From contig DJYG01000011.1 of the NCBI GenBank assembly GCA_002450015.1, positions 1 to 18,602 of the forward strand: DNA of 18,602 bases. The letters are read 5' to 3'. Positions 1 through 9,235 of this stretch are shown one piece after another. Position 1 is the first letter of the stretch. Every line of letters starts with the position of its first letter. The notes under the pieces were generated by a model, which saw nothing but the letters and a program-made list of their open reading frames with translations, was not told the origin of the DNA and ran no database searches. Origin of the DNA: Cyanobacteria bacterium UBA6984. GTDB taxonomy: Bacteria > Cyanobacteriota > Vampirovibrionia > Gastranaerophilales > Gastranaerophilaceae. Made by a program: the position numbers and the translations under genes.

Positions 1-648
1 GATGTATTCTATTTGCATTCAAGATTACTTGAACGTGCTGTAAAATTAAACGATTCACTGGGTGCTGGTTCAATTACTGCATTACCGATTATTGAAACTC
101 AAGCAGGTGACGTTTCTGCATACATTCCAACAAACGTAATTTCAATTACAGACGGACAAATATTCCTTGAATCAGGTCTGTTTAATTCTGGTATAAGACC
201 TGCAATTAATGCCGGCATTTCAGTATCCCGTGTTGGTGGTGCTGCTCAAACAAAAGCTATTAAGCAAGTTGCCGGTAAATTAAGACTTGATTTGGCTCAA
301 TTTAGAGAATTGGAAGCATTCGCACAATTTGCTTCTGACCTTGATGCGGCAACTAAAAAGCAATTATTAAGAGGTCAAAAACTTACAGAAGTTCTAAAAC
401 AACCTCAATATATGCCATTAAGTGTTGCGAAACAAGTATCTATTTTATTCGCAGCTAATGAAGGCTATTTAGATGAAATTGAGAATAAGTCAATTAATAA
501 ATTTAAAAAAGAATGGTTCAATCATTTTGAGGCTAATTTAGCAGAGTTAAACGACAGATTAAATTCTGGTGCTAAACTTGAAGATGATGATAGAGAAGCT
601 TTAAAACAGCATCTTGAATTATTCTTAAAAACATTCACCGACAAGTAG
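1..648 (+). CDS. atpA: F1F0 ATP synthase subunit alpha, 3' part
   Basis: This is the C-terminal 215 residues of the alpha subunit of the F1 catalytic head; the gene begins before the window and is open from base 1. Reading starts with DVFYLHSRLLERA, a hallmark stretch of the nucleotide-binding domain. It continues through an Ala-Gly-Ser rich segment and ALPIIETQAGDVSAYIPTN. The block GISVSRVGGAAQ carries the arginine expected to reach into the catalytic site of the neighbouring beta subunit. The all-helical C-terminal domain follows (roughly the last 120 residues, LRLDLAQFRELEAF onward). The stop is TAG, 8 bases before atpG, the normal order of bacterial atp operons. The family assignment is certain; only the 5' end is missing. 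Confidence 0.97.
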   Translation, partial: DVFYLHSRLLERAVKLNDSLGAGSITALPIIETQAGDVSAYIPTNVISITDGQIFLESGLFNSGIRPAINAGISVSRVGGAAQTKAIKQVAGKLRLDLAQFRELEAFAQFASDLDAATKKQLLRGQKLTEVLKQPQYMPLSVAKQVSILFAANEGYLDEIENKSINKFKKEWFNHFEANLAELNDRLNSGAKLEDDDREALKQHLELFLKTFTDK

Positions 649-656
649 GTAGATTT

Positions 657-1583
657 ATGACTAATTTAAAAGATATTAAAACCAGAATACAAAGTGTACA
701 AAATACCAGAAAAATTACGCGTGCAATGAAAATGGTTGCAGCAGCAAAAGTAAAACGAGCTGAATCCACAGTAAAAGCAGCACGTCCTTTTGCTACCGAG
801 CTAACAACAGTATTCAAAAGAATGCTTAAGACCGTAAACGGTAACTTTTCTTTGGAAAATTTAAATGTAAAAACAGCCATTGATAATTATCCTGCACTAC
901 TTGCTGCAAGAGAAATTAAATCTGTTGGCTTACTTGTTATGACCTCTAATAAAGGACTTGCAGGAGCATACAATGCAAACATTATTAGAAAAACCGTATC
1001 AAGAGTGAGTGAATACAACAAGGAAGGTAAAAAAGTTGTATTATTTGTTGTTGGACAAAAAGGTATTTCCGGTTTAAAAAATAAACTTGCAAATATGAAT
1101 TGCGAAATTGGAAACACATATATATCAGTAGCAAATGACGTTACTGCAATGGGTGCAAGAATTATAGCAGAGGATATGGCAGAATTTTTTGTTGAAGGAA
1201 AAATAGACAAAATAGAAATTCTTACAACTCGTTTTAAAAATATGATGTCATATTCGGTTCAAGATTGGGAAATTTTACCATTAGCTGATGAGTTACAAAA
1301 TGATGAGGAAACTCACGCTATAGATGCTCTAATGCTATTTGAACCAAACGTTCACGGAATATTACAGTCAATAGTTCCTATGTACATATCAAATATCATT
1401 TACCAAGCTTTGCTTGAAGCTCAAGCAAGTGAACTTGCTTCACGTATGACAGCAATGTCTGCAGCTTCAAATAATGCTGATGAAATGATTAGATTACTAT
1501 CAATTGATTACAACAAAGCACGTCAATGGGCAATCACTCAAGAACTTGTAGAAATTGTTTCAGGAGCAAATGCTTTAAAATAA
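657..1583 (+). CDS. atpG: F1F0 ATP synthase subunit gamma
   Basis: This is the central rotating shaft of F1, coupling proton flow through F0 to ATP synthesis. At 308 residues it has the typical N-terminal helix (NLKDIKTRIQSVQNTRKITRAMKMVAAAK). The C-terminal helix is also typical, with ASELASRMTAMSAASNNA and YNKARQWAITQELVEIVSGA. The middle block reads TSNKGLAGAYN, where many relatives have SDRGLCG. I do not see the roughly 30-residue regulatory insertion of photosynthetic cyanobacterial and plastid gamma subunits; the extra length lies near residues 55-90. The ATG follows an AGGTAG ribosome site that overlaps the atpA stop, so the two are one operon. No clear terminator follows; the next 150 bases hold a pilin relic and a microsatellite. 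Confidence 0.97.
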   Translation: MTNLKDIKTRIQSVQNTRKITRAMKMVAAAKVKRAESTVKAARPFATELTTVFKRMLKTVNGNFSLENLNVKTAIDNYPALLAAREIKSVGLLVMTSNKGLAGAYNANIIRKTVSRVSEYNKEGKKVVLFVVGQKGISGLKNKLANMNCEIGNTYISVANDVTAMGARIIAEDMAEFFVEGKIDKIEILTTRFKNMMSYSVQDWEILPLADELQNDEETHAIDALMLFEPNVHGILQSIVPMYISNIIYQALLEAQASELASRMTAMSAASNNADEMIRLLSIDYNKARQWAITQELVEIVSGANALK

Positions 1584-1598
1584 CCTGCAAAAGACATA

Positions 1599-1676
1599 TT
1601 ATTTACAAGTAGTATTTGTCCAACTTAAAACTGTTCCACTAGGACAAGTTCTGTTTGTTGCTTTTAAATTTACATT
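1599..1676 (-). pseudogene. relic of the 3' end of a pilin-like gene
   Basis: On the minus strand, about 21 codons ending in TAA at 1599-1601 read through CPSGTVLSWTNTTCK. This closely matches the tail of the intact pilin-like gene at 14448-15260, which ends CPDNKTVLDWTTNTTCK, including both cysteines, the tryptophan and the last residues. Going upstream the frame runs into AT-rich sequence and meets an in-frame stop at 1677-1679, exactly where the TTTAAA microsatellite begins. There is no start codon, leader or hydrophobic helix. I read it as the surviving tail of a second pilin-like gene. A silent tail cassette is possible but speculative. Confidence 0.6.
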
Positions 1677-1714
1677 TTAAATTTAAATTTAAATTTAAAT
1701 TTAAATTTAAATTT
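1676..1714. repeat. TTTAAA hexanucleotide microsatellite
   Basis: Six perfect tandem copies of TTTAAA plus a further TTT. The unit is its own reverse complement, so the tract is also self-complementary. It lies between the pilin relic and uvrA, about 55 bases before the preferred uvrA start, in the region where a uvrA promoter would be expected. Confidence 0.95.
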
Positions 1715-1768
1715 TATTAATTATACCTTTTTATGGAAGTTTATTTTTATTTATGTAATACTTATAGT

Positions 1769-4597
1769 ATGAGGGATAAGATTGTTGTAAAGGGTGCAAA
1801 AGAAAATAATTTAAAAGATATTTCATTAGAAATACCTAAAGATGAGTTGATTGTTTTTACAGGTGTTTCTGGTTCAGGTAAGAGTTCTTTAGCTTTTGAT
1901 ACAATTTTTGCTGAAGGGCAAAGACGTTATGTTGAGAGTCTTTCTGTTTATGCAAGACAATTTTTAGGACAGATGGATAAGCCTGATGTTGAAAGTATTG
2001 ATGGGCTTTCTCCTGCAATTTCTATTGATCAAAAATCTACAAGCAATAATCCTCGTTCTACTGTTGGTACTGTTACGGAAATATATGACTTTTTAAGACT
2101 TTTATATGCAAGAATTGGTACTCCGCATTGTCCAAAATGTGGAGAAGAGATTAAACCTCAGACTATTGATGAAATTGTTAATTCCGTTATGAGGTTAAAA
2201 GCAGGTTCAAAAATTCAGCTTCTTGCTCCAATTATTTCCGGTAAAAAAGGTGAATATCAAAATTTGTTTAAAGAGCTTCAGCAAGAAGGTTTTGTTAGAG
2301 TTAAAGTTGATGGCGAATTATACAGTCTAGATGAAGATGAAATTGAACTTGCTAAAACAAAAAAACATAATATTTCTGTTGTAGTTGATAGGCTTGTTAT
2401 AAAAGAAAATATTCAATCGAGATTGACTGATAGTATTTCTACCGCATTAAAAAAAGCAAATGGAACAGTTATCGTTGATGTTATTGAAGAAAACAGGGAA
2501 GTTTTATATTCCGAAAAATTCTCATGTGAAAAATGCGGATTAAGTTTTGATGAGTTATCTCCTAGAAATTTCAGTTTTAACAGTCCTTATGGTGCTTGTG
2601 AGAGATGTTCCGGATTAGGTGCTGATTTTATTGTTGATGAAGATTTGGTTGTTCCTGATAGAAATTTATCAATAGCAGATGGGGCAATATATCCTTGGGC
2701 AAAATCTTCTACCGATTACTATGAAGATTTACTTAAATCCGTATGTAACAATTTTGCTATTGATAGAACAAAACCTTTCAAAGACTTGACTAAAGATGAG
2801 CAAAATATTATTTTGTATGGTTCAAATGACATAATAAAGGTTACTGTAAAACAATTTGGAACACAACGATATAAAACTCAATATACCCATTATATTGGAG
2901 TTATTCCTTATTTAGAAAAAAAATATCATGATGCAAATGGTGATTATTGGCAAGAAGAAATTGAAAAATATATGGTTACAAAGCCTTGTACTGCTTGTAA
3001 TGGGGCAAGATTAAAACCGTTTCCGCTTGCTGTGACAATTGGTGGAAAAAATATTTATGAATTTACTCAATTATCTGTTGATGATGCGATTTCTTTTATT
3101 GATATATTATATTTGGAACTTACAGATTATAAGTTGCAAATTGCAAAACAAATTTTAGATGAAATAAGAGGCCGTTTAAGATTTTTACAAGATGTTGGAT
3201 TGGGGTATCTTAATCTCGCAAGAATGGCCGGAACTTTGTCTGGTGGTGAAGCTCAAAGAATTAGGTTAGCAACTCAAATAGGCAGTGGTCTTTCTGGTGT
3301 TTTATATGTTTTAGACGAACCTTCAATTGGTTTACATCAAAGGGATAATGACCGTTTAATAAAAACTTTAATTAAATTAAGAAATCTTGGAAATACTCTT
3401 ATTGTTGTCGAACACGATGAAGAAACAATTAGAAATGCTGATTATATTGTCGATATTGGTCCAAAAGCGGGTTTAAACGGCGGAAATATCGTGGCTCAAG
3501 GTTCAGTTGAAGATGTTATTAATTCAGCAGAGTCAATTACAGGTAAATATCTTAGCGGAGAAAGGTTTATTCCTATTCCTTCAAAATTAAGAAAAGGAAA
3601 TGGAAATTATCTGTCTGTAAAAAATGCTTATTTAAATAATTTGAAAAATATAAATGTTAATATTCCACTTGGTAAAATAGTAGTATTAACTGGTGTTTCC
3701 GGTTCAGGTAAATCAACACTAATGCAAGATTTAATAAATCAATATGCAGTTCATAAGCTATTAAAAAATAAGCCAAAGCCTCAAGGTGTTGACGAAATTA
3801 CAGGTTTTGAAAATATTGATAAAGTTATAAATATTGATCAATCACCAATAGGTAGAACACCTCGTTCAAATCCTGCAACTTATACAGATGTATTTACTCA
3901 AATAAGAGCTTTATTTGCAAAAACAAATGAAGCAAAAGTAAGAGGTTATACTCAAGGTCAATTTAGTTTTAATGTAAAGGGTGGAAGATGCGAGGCTTGT
4001 AAAGGTGACGGAGTTAAGAAAATTGAAATGAATTTTCTTTCAGATGTTTATGTTAAATGTGATGTCTGCAAAGGAAAAAGATATAATCATGAAACTTTAG
4101 AAGTTAAGTACAAAGGTAAAACTATTTCTGATGTTTTAGACATGAGTGTCGGAGAAGCATTAGCATTTTTCGAAAATATAGAGCCTATAAAGAGAAAACT
4201 TCAAACTTTATATGATGTTGGTTTAGATTATATAAAACTTGGGCAAAGTTCTACAACACTTTCAGGTGGAGAAGCTCAGAGAATCAAACTTGCATCTGAA
4301 TTGAATAAAAAGGCTACCGGAAAAACTTTATATTTGATGGATGAACCTTCTGTCGGTTTGCATTGGGCAGATTTGGATAAATTAATAAAAATTATACATA
4401 AACTTGCTGATAATGGAAACACTATTTTAATAATTGAGCATAATCTTGATTTAATTAAAGTTGCAGACTATATAATAGATTTAGGTCCTGAAGGCGGAAA
4501 TGGCGGAGGTCAGGTAGTAGCTTGCGGTACTCCTAAAGAAGTTGCAAAATGCAAAAAATCTTATACCGGACAATATCTAAAAGAAATTTTCAAGTAA
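1769..4597 (+). CDS. uvrA: excinuclease ABC subunit A (UvrA)
   Basis: This is the damage-recognition ATPase of nucleotide excision repair, which loads UvrB onto lesions. Two ABC modules are visible: Walker A GVSGSGKSS near residue 32 and GVSGSGKST near 643. Their signatures are LSGGEAQRIRLA near 491 and LSGGEAQRIKLA near 832. Walker B regions are LDEPSIGLH and MDEPSVGLH, the latter a mild variant of the usual DEPTTGLH. Cysteine pairs for zinc appear as CPKC (about 121), CEKC with CERC (about 253-280), CTAC (about 408) and CEAC with CDVC (about 742-768). I chose the ATG at 1769 (MRDKIVVKGAKENNL), which gives 942 residues and matches the usual family N-terminus. An in-frame ATG at 1733 would add 12 unusual residues. 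Neither start has a clear ribosome site. Confidence 0.97.
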   Translation: MRDKIVVKGAKENNLKDISLEIPKDELIVFTGVSGSGKSSLAFDTIFAEGQRRYVESLSVYARQFLGQMDKPDVESIDGLSPAISIDQKSTSNNPRSTVGTVTEIYDFLRLLYARIGTPHCPKCGEEIKPQTIDEIVNSVMRLKAGSKIQLLAPIISGKKGEYQNLFKELQQEGFVRVKVDGELYSLDEDEIELAKTKKHNISVVVDRLVIKENIQSRLTDSISTALKKANGTVIVDVIEENREVLYSEKFSCEKCGLSFDELSPRNFSFNSPYGACERCSGLGADFIVDEDLVVPDRNLSIADGAIYPWAKSSTDYYEDLLKSVCNNFAIDRTKPFKDLTKDEQNIILYGSNDIIKVTVKQFGTQRYKTQYTHYIGVIPYLEKKYHDANGDYWQEEIEKYMVTKPCTACNGARLKPFPLAVTIGGKNIYEFTQLSVDDAISFIDILYLELTDYKLQIAKQILDEIRGRLRFLQDVGLGYLNLARMAGTLSGGEAQRIRLATQIGSGLSGVLYVLDEPSIGLHQRDNDRLIKTLIKLRNLGNTLIVVEHDEETIRNADYIVDIGPKAGLNGGNIVAQGSVEDVINSAESITGKYLSGERFIPIPSKLRKGNGNYLSVKNAYLNNLKNINVNIPLGKIVVLTGVSGSGKSTLMQDLINQYAVHKLLKNKPKPQGVDEITGFENIDKVINIDQSPIGRTPRSNPATYTDVFTQIRALFAKTNEAKVRGYTQGQFSFNVKGGRCEACKGDGVKKIEMNFLSDVYVKCDVCKGKRYNHETLEVKYKGKTISDVLDMSVGEALAFFENIEPIKRKLQTLYDVGLDYIKLGQSSTTLSGGEAQRIKLASELNKKATGKTLYLMDEPSVGLHWADLDKLIKIIHKLADNGNTILIIEHNLDLIKVADYIIDLGPEGGNGGGQVVACGTPKEVAKCKKSYTGQYLKEIFK

Positions 4598-4618
4598 ATT
4601 TTAGTAAAAGTAAAAAAA

Positions 4619-4660
4619 GAGAATTCAAGCGCTAATTTTAAGCTTTTTGAATTCTCCTTT
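4619..4660. terminator. bidirectional hairpin terminator between uvrA and the PPIase gene
   Basis: The 10-base arms GAGAATTCAA (4619-4628) and TTGAATTCTC (4647-4656) are perfect complements around an 18-base loop. The plus strand continues CTTTTCTTT. On the minus strand the stem is followed by a run of seven T. It lies between two convergent genes and can serve both, better on the minus strand. Confidence 0.8.
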
Positions 4661-4675
4661 TCTTTAATTTAATTT

Positions 4676-4698
4676 ATTTTATTTTATTTTATTTTATT
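4676..4698. repeat. ATTTT pentanucleotide tract
   Basis: Four perfect tandem copies of ATTTT (4676-4695) plus a partial copy. It lies between the terminator hairpin and the stop codon of the peptidyl-prolyl isomerase gene. It is probably simple-sequence drift in non-coding DNA. Confidence 0.85.
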
Positions 4699-4700
4699 AC

Positions 4701-5864
4701 CTATTTTTTATCAGATTTATTTGCTGCTGATTCTTTAGGTTCATTAACTTGGTCTGCAAATGCTGAATTTTCTGACATTTGTTGTTGTAACATTTTTTTC
4801 ATGTCTGTTGGATTATATTCAGAATTTACATATTCAATTTTTGCAGTTTTCTTTAATGATTCTACAAAGTTTTCAAGAATTTTAACTTTCTTTTCATTTT
4901 CAAGGTAAAGCATAATTTCAGGTTTAACTTTTTCAAATGAATCTTGACCTGCTTCTTTTCTGTCTGTAACCATAATAATATGGTATCCGTAAGGAGTTTT
5001 TACAATGTTGCTTATAGAATCAGGTTTCATTGCAAATGCGGCATTTGCGAACGCATCCACCATTTCTTGTTTTGCAAAGAATCCTAAATCACCGCCTTGT
5101 TTTGCAGATTCAACATCATCAGAATTCTCTTTTGCAACTTTAGCAAATAATGATGGATCTTTTTTTACTTCAGCAAGCAAACTTTCTGCTTTTTTTAGTC
5201 TTTCTTGCATTTGAGTTTCAACGTATGCATTTAGCTCTTGTTCCGTCATAGTTTTATTTTTATTATCAGCTTTAGCTATTTCTTTTATTTCTTCTGGATT
5301 AGCTGAAATTAAAATGTGAGATGCTCTAACTTTATCAGGATATTTAAATTTGTTAATGTTTTGGTTGTAATATTTTTTAGCATCAGCTTCTGTGATATTT
5401 ACTTTTTCAAGCATATCAACAAGTTTTTTCATTTTAACTTCTTCAACTAAATCTTTTTTAAAGTCTGATAAAGATATTCCATATTCTTTTAATACAGAGT
5501 TAAATTTTGCTTTTGAACCAACTTGTTCAATTGCTTTATTTAAAGCATCTTCGGTATCTTGTTTTGTTACAACAATGTGACGTTTTTGTATTTCGTCTTC
5601 CAATAATGTTCTTATAATTAATTCATTCACAACTTTATCTTTTATCATTGTGTACATAAAGCTGTTTTTGTCAACTTTCTTACCATTAAGACCAAACATT
5701 TGCAGTGCAGGATTGTTTGCTGTTTGGTTAAATAATTTGTCGTAATCATCTTGAGTAATAACTTTATCGTTAACTTTAACGATAGCCTCATTATTCTTTA
5801 ATCCGCAACCTGTAAATATAAATGCTGCAAACAGAATAACTACAAGTAATTTAATTTGTTTCAT
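4701..5864 (-). CDS. parvulin-type peptidyl-prolyl cis-trans isomerase lipoprotein (PrsA/SurA-like)
   Basis: This is an extracytoplasmic foldase that catalyses prolyl isomerisation in secreted or envelope proteins. Residues 1-20 are a lipoprotein signal: Lys near the start, a hydrophobic core, and lipobox FTGC with Cys20 as lipidation site. Residues about 25-170 form a SurA-N-like helical chaperone region. The parvulin domain spans about 178-302, with VRASHIL, GGDLGFF (258-264) and PYGYHIIMVTDR. A charged insertion of about 35 residues (190-225) lies between its first strand and first helix. The C-terminal tail (about 345-387) is low-complexity and hydrophilic. An AAGGAG ribosome site overlaps the mfd stop codon 11 bases upstream, so it is co-transcribed as the last gene of the cluster. 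PrsA versus SurA naming cannot be settled from sequence alone. Confidence 0.9.
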   Translation of the reverse strand: MKQIKLLVVILFAAFIFTGCGLKNNEAIVKVNDKVITQDDYDKLFNQTANNPALQMFGLNGKKVDKNSFMYTMIKDKVVNELIIRTLLEDEIQKRHIVVTKQDTEDALNKAIEQVGSKAKFNSVLKEYGISLSDFKKDLVEEVKMKKLVDMLEKVNITEADAKKYYNQNINKFKYPDKVRASHILISANPEEIKEIAKADNKNKTMTEQELNAYVETQMQERLKKAESLLAEVKKDPSLFAKVAKENSDDVESAKQGGDLGFFAKQEMVDAFANAAFAMKPDSISNIVKTPYGYHIIMVTDRKEAGQDSFEKVKPEIMLYLENEKKVKILENFVESLKKTAKIEYVNSEYNPTDMKKMLQQQMSENSAFADQVNEPKESAANKSDKK

Positions 5865-5875
5865 TAATTTTCTCC

Positions 5876-8800
5876 TTATTCGTGTGAATACTCATAGCGT
5901 ACCTTATTAATATAATAGAACAAATCTGTTAACATGTTAAATATTTCATCAAAATTTATATATTTATTGTTAAGCAAAATTATAGAATTGCCCTCTTTAC
6001 AACTTTTTGGCGCAATTGTAAACTTAACATTTTTGCGTATAGTTGCAGGCAGTTTTGGATATATAATTTTCCATTCCGGTTGAGTGTATGGTGTGTATAT
6101 TCTAATATCATTTGAGGTTTCTCTAATTATAGTAATTTGGGCTTCGGTTGCTGAAAGTCTTATTTTTATTAATTTTATAAGATTTTCTACTGGTTGAGGC
6201 GCTTTTGCAAATCGGTCATTCCATTCTTCGATGATATAATCAAGCTCTTGATTATTGGTTACATCTGCCAGACGTTTATATTCAATCATTTTTTGTTCTG
6301 AAGAACCAACCCATTCGTCAGGAATATATGCAGTTACGTTAATATCTACAATTGCAGGAATAGTATTTTCAACGGTTTCACCCTGAAGTTCTTTTATTGT
6401 TTCATCAAGAAGTTGGCAATATGTATCAAAACCTACATTTATCATGTGTCCGTGTTGTTTTGTTCCAAGTAGATTACCTACACCTCTAATTTCTACATCA
6501 CGCATTGCAATCTGATAACCGCTGCCAAGGGTTGTAAATTCTTTTATTGCTTTTAGTCGTTTTAGCGCTTCTTCCGTTATTGATTTATTTTTTTTATAAA
6601 AACAGTAGCAATAAGCTTGTTTTTCACATCTTCCAACCCGACCTCTTAATTGGTAAAGTTGAGCCAATCCAAATTTGTCTGCATCATGAATTATTATTGT
6701 GTTTGCGTTTGGTATATCTAATCCTGATTCTATGATTGTTGTTGATAGTAAAATATCGTACTCATAATTTGCGAAATCTAGCATTACTTGTTCGAGTTCG
6801 TGTTCGTTCATTTTTCCGTGTCCAATGCCTATTCTTGCATTTGGAACTATTTTTTGTAATTGATGTTTAAATTCTTCTATCGTTTCAACACGGTTATATA
6901 AATAGTAAATTTGTCCTTCTCTGTCCATTTCGTGTATAATTGCATTTTTCACTGCGATGTCATTAAATTCTCCAACAAAAGTTTTAACAGGTAATCTGTT
7001 TTTAGGCGGTGTATTTATTAATGACATATCTTTTATACCTGAAAGTGACATATATAGGGTTCTTGGAATTGGAGTTGCAGACATTGAAATTATATCAATA
7101 TTTTCTTTAAGTTGTTTTAATTTTTCTTTGTGTCTTACTCCAAATCGGTGTTCTTCGTCTATAACCAGTAATCCTAAATCTTTAAATTTTACACCGTCTT
7201 GGAGTAATCTGTGTGTACCAATTACAACATCACATTCTCCCAAAGCCATTTGCTTCAGTGTTTCTTTTTGTTCTTTTGGGCTTCTGAAACGGCATAATAA
7301 TCCTACGTTCATTGCAAATGGCTTAAATCGTTCAGAAATTGTTTGATAGTGCTGTAAAGCCAGTATAGTTGTAGGTACTATTAATGCAACTTGTTTGCCG
7401 GATGTAACTGCTTTAAAAATAGCCCTCATTGCGACTTCTGTTTTCCCAAACCCTACATCACCGCATATAAGCCTATCCATAGGACTATCGGATTCCATAT
7501 CCTGTTTAACTTCTTCTATCGCACGCATTTGGTCAGGAGTTTCTACATATTCAAAAGCTTCTTCCATTTCTATTTGCCAGTTTGAATCTTTATCAAATCT
7601 TATACCAGTTTTCATTTTTCGTTTTGCGTACAATCTTAGTAAATCATAAGCAATTGATTCAACAGCCTTTTTAACTTTATTTTTGGTGCTTTCCCAATCA
7701 TTGCCACCCATTCTTGATAATTTTGGTTTTATCGAACCTGAGCCTCTATATCTGCACAAAAGATTTATTTGTTCTGCAGGAATATGTAATTTATCTTTAT
7801 TTGCATATTCAATGGTAAGATAATCTTTTAATTGGCCGTCTATTTCTTGCTGTGTAAGTCCTTTATATATTCCTACACCATGAATTGAATGAACAACATA
7901 TTCTCCAACTTGAATATCATTTATGCTTTCAATATATTCTTGTTGTTCTTTATAATATTTTTTCTTTTCGGATGTAACTTCTTTTGAACGTTTATTGAAT
8001 AATTCACGGTCTGTAAGTACCATAAATTTACATTCATCAGATATTGTGCCAAATGATGTAATTCCGGTCATATATTTGCAATGAAAAATTTCTTTTTCTG
8101 CTAATATTTCTTTTACTCTTTCCTGATAATCCGTTGCTATAAGAGTTTCGTAATTTCTGTTTTCTTTGATGTATTCTGCAATTTGCTGAAGATTTGCATT
8201 GAAATTTTTGACCGGCTGTGCATCAAATTCTATAATATCAGTCATTTCGGAATCTATAAAATTATTCATACCAATTTTTTGAAAACTTGCAACTTGTTTT
8301 ATAAATTCTTCAAATGTAATATGATTTTTTTCTTTTATTTCATAGTTAAGAGCCAGTTTTAAATTTTCGGCATATTGATTTTCAAAATTATTGTCTAAAA
8401 ACTGGTATTTTGAATATATTTCACTCGTTTCGTCAAAAATTATTATATAGTCTGTAAAATATTCAAATATGCTTACAAGATGGTCATTAAAATAGGATTG
8501 ATAAACTTCAATTCCCTCGAAGTAATTGTCTTCTTGAAGCTGATTTAGAAGTTCTTTAGGAATTTTATTTTTCTCGTTTGATATGAATTTATATATTGGT
8601 AATATGTTTATTTCTTTAATTTTTGAAATTGATTTTTGTGTTTCGTTGTTGAAAAATCTTATATCAACAACTTCATCTCCCCAAAGTTCTATTCTGACAG
8701 GATTTGCATTCAAAGAAAAAATATCAATGATATCGCCCCTGATAGAAAATTCTCCAATATCAGAAACCATTACCGAACGTTTATATCCAAATTCAACAAG

Positions 8801-9235
8801 TTTTTCCGCAAGTCCTTTTGTATCAATGGTGTTGCCTATTTTTATTGAAAAACTATTTATTTTGAAAAATGTTTCATCAGGAAATTTTTCCAATAAAGTT
8901 TTAATTGGTGTAAAAACAATATCCGGCTTTGAGCTTAATATATTAATTTGTTTTGCATATTCATATTTATTGGAATTAACCGTTTCATACATTGAAAGTG
9001 TCTGAAATGGCATAAATTCAGTTTGTTTCCCAAATATTTTCTTATAATCAGACTGTAATTTTAATGAAGATTGTTCATTAGAAGTTATAAAAAGAATTTT
9101 TTTGCCTGAATATTCTGAAATTTTATTAAGTAAAATTAATCTAAAAAAAGAAGTAATACCGCTTATTGCAAACGATTTACCCTTTATTATAAGGCTTTTT
9201 AGTTTATCAAATTTTTTGCAGTGAAAATCTAACAT
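5876..9235 (-). CDS. mfd: transcription-repair coupling factor Mfd
   Basis: This is a superfamily 2 DNA translocase that removes RNA polymerase stalled at lesions and recruits UvrA. At 1119 residues it has the family layout. A UvrB-like N-terminal module (about 1-215) includes GEFSIRGDIIDIF. The RNA polymerase interaction domain is about 441-500 (GEYVVHSIHGVGIYKG). The helicase core has Walker A GDVGFGKT (592-599), DEEH (693-696) and SATPIPR (719-725). Further on come the translocation part with LSTTIIESGLDIPNANT and LYQLRGRVGR, and a C-terminal regulatory domain. The N-terminal module has no intact Walker A, as is normal for Mfd. Its ATG shares a base with the stop codon of the small gene upstream (TAATG), suggesting translational coupling. 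uvrA, its repair partner, lies in the same window on the other strand. Confidence 0.97.
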   Translation of the reverse strand: MLDFHCKKFDKLKSLIIKGKSFAISGITSFFRLILLNKISEYSGKKILFITSNEQSSLKLQSDYKKIFGKQTEFMPFQTLSMYETVNSNKYEYAKQINILSSKPDIVFTPIKTLLEKFPDETFFKINSFSIKIGNTIDTKGLAEKLVEFGYKRSVMVSDIGEFSIRGDIIDIFSLNANPVRIELWGDEVVDIRFFNNETQKSISKIKEINILPIYKFISNEKNKIPKELLNQLQEDNYFEGIEVYQSYFNDHLVSIFEYFTDYIIIFDETSEIYSKYQFLDNNFENQYAENLKLALNYEIKEKNHITFEEFIKQVASFQKIGMNNFIDSEMTDIIEFDAQPVKNFNANLQQIAEYIKENRNYETLIATDYQERVKEILAEKEIFHCKYMTGITSFGTISDECKFMVLTDRELFNKRSKEVTSEKKKYYKEQQEYIESINDIQVGEYVVHSIHGVGIYKGLTQQEIDGQLKDYLTIEYANKDKLHIPAEQINLLCRYRGSGSIKPKLSRMGGNDWESTKNKVKKAVESIAYDLLRLYAKRKMKTGIRFDKDSNWQIEMEEAFEYVETPDQMRAIEEVKQDMESDSPMDRLICGDVGFGKTEVAMRAIFKAVTSGKQVALIVPTTILALQHYQTISERFKPFAMNVGLLCRFRSPKEQKETLKQMALGECDVVIGTHRLLQDGVKFKDLGLLVIDEEHRFGVRHKEKLKQLKENIDIISMSATPIPRTLYMSLSGIKDMSLINTPPKNRLPVKTFVGEFNDIAVKNAIIHEMDREGQIYYLYNRVETIEEFKHQLQKIVPNARIGIGHGKMNEHELEQVMLDFANYEYDILLSTTIIESGLDIPNANTIIIHDADKFGLAQLYQLRGRVGRCEKQAYCYCFYKKNKSITEEALKRLKAIKEFTTLGSGYQIAMRDVEIRGVGNLLGTKQHGHMINVGFDTYCQLLDETIKELQGETVENTIPAIVDINVTAYIPDEWVGSSEQKMIEYKRLADVTNNQELDYIIEEWNDRFAKAPQPVENLIKLIKIRLSATEAQITIIRETSNDIRIYTPYTQPEWKIIYPKLPATIRKNVKFTIAPKSCKEGNSIILLNNKYINFDEIFNMLTDLFYYINKVRYEYSHE

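Noticed and set aside
635..1210. Antisense reading frames over atpG, and similar ones over mfd, murA and eno
   Set aside because: They overlap conserved genes fully, lack ribosome sites and show no family features; they are compositional shadows.
657..1583. Cyanobacterial-type regulatory insertion in the ATP synthase gamma subunit
   Set aside because: The C-terminal half aligns with ordinary bacterial gamma without the insertion; the extra length is in the N-terminal half.
1733..1768. Upstream ATG giving UvrA 12 extra residues
   Set aside because: The extension MEVYFYLCNTYS does not resemble UvrA N-termini and has no ribosome site. The ATG at 1769 fits the family start.
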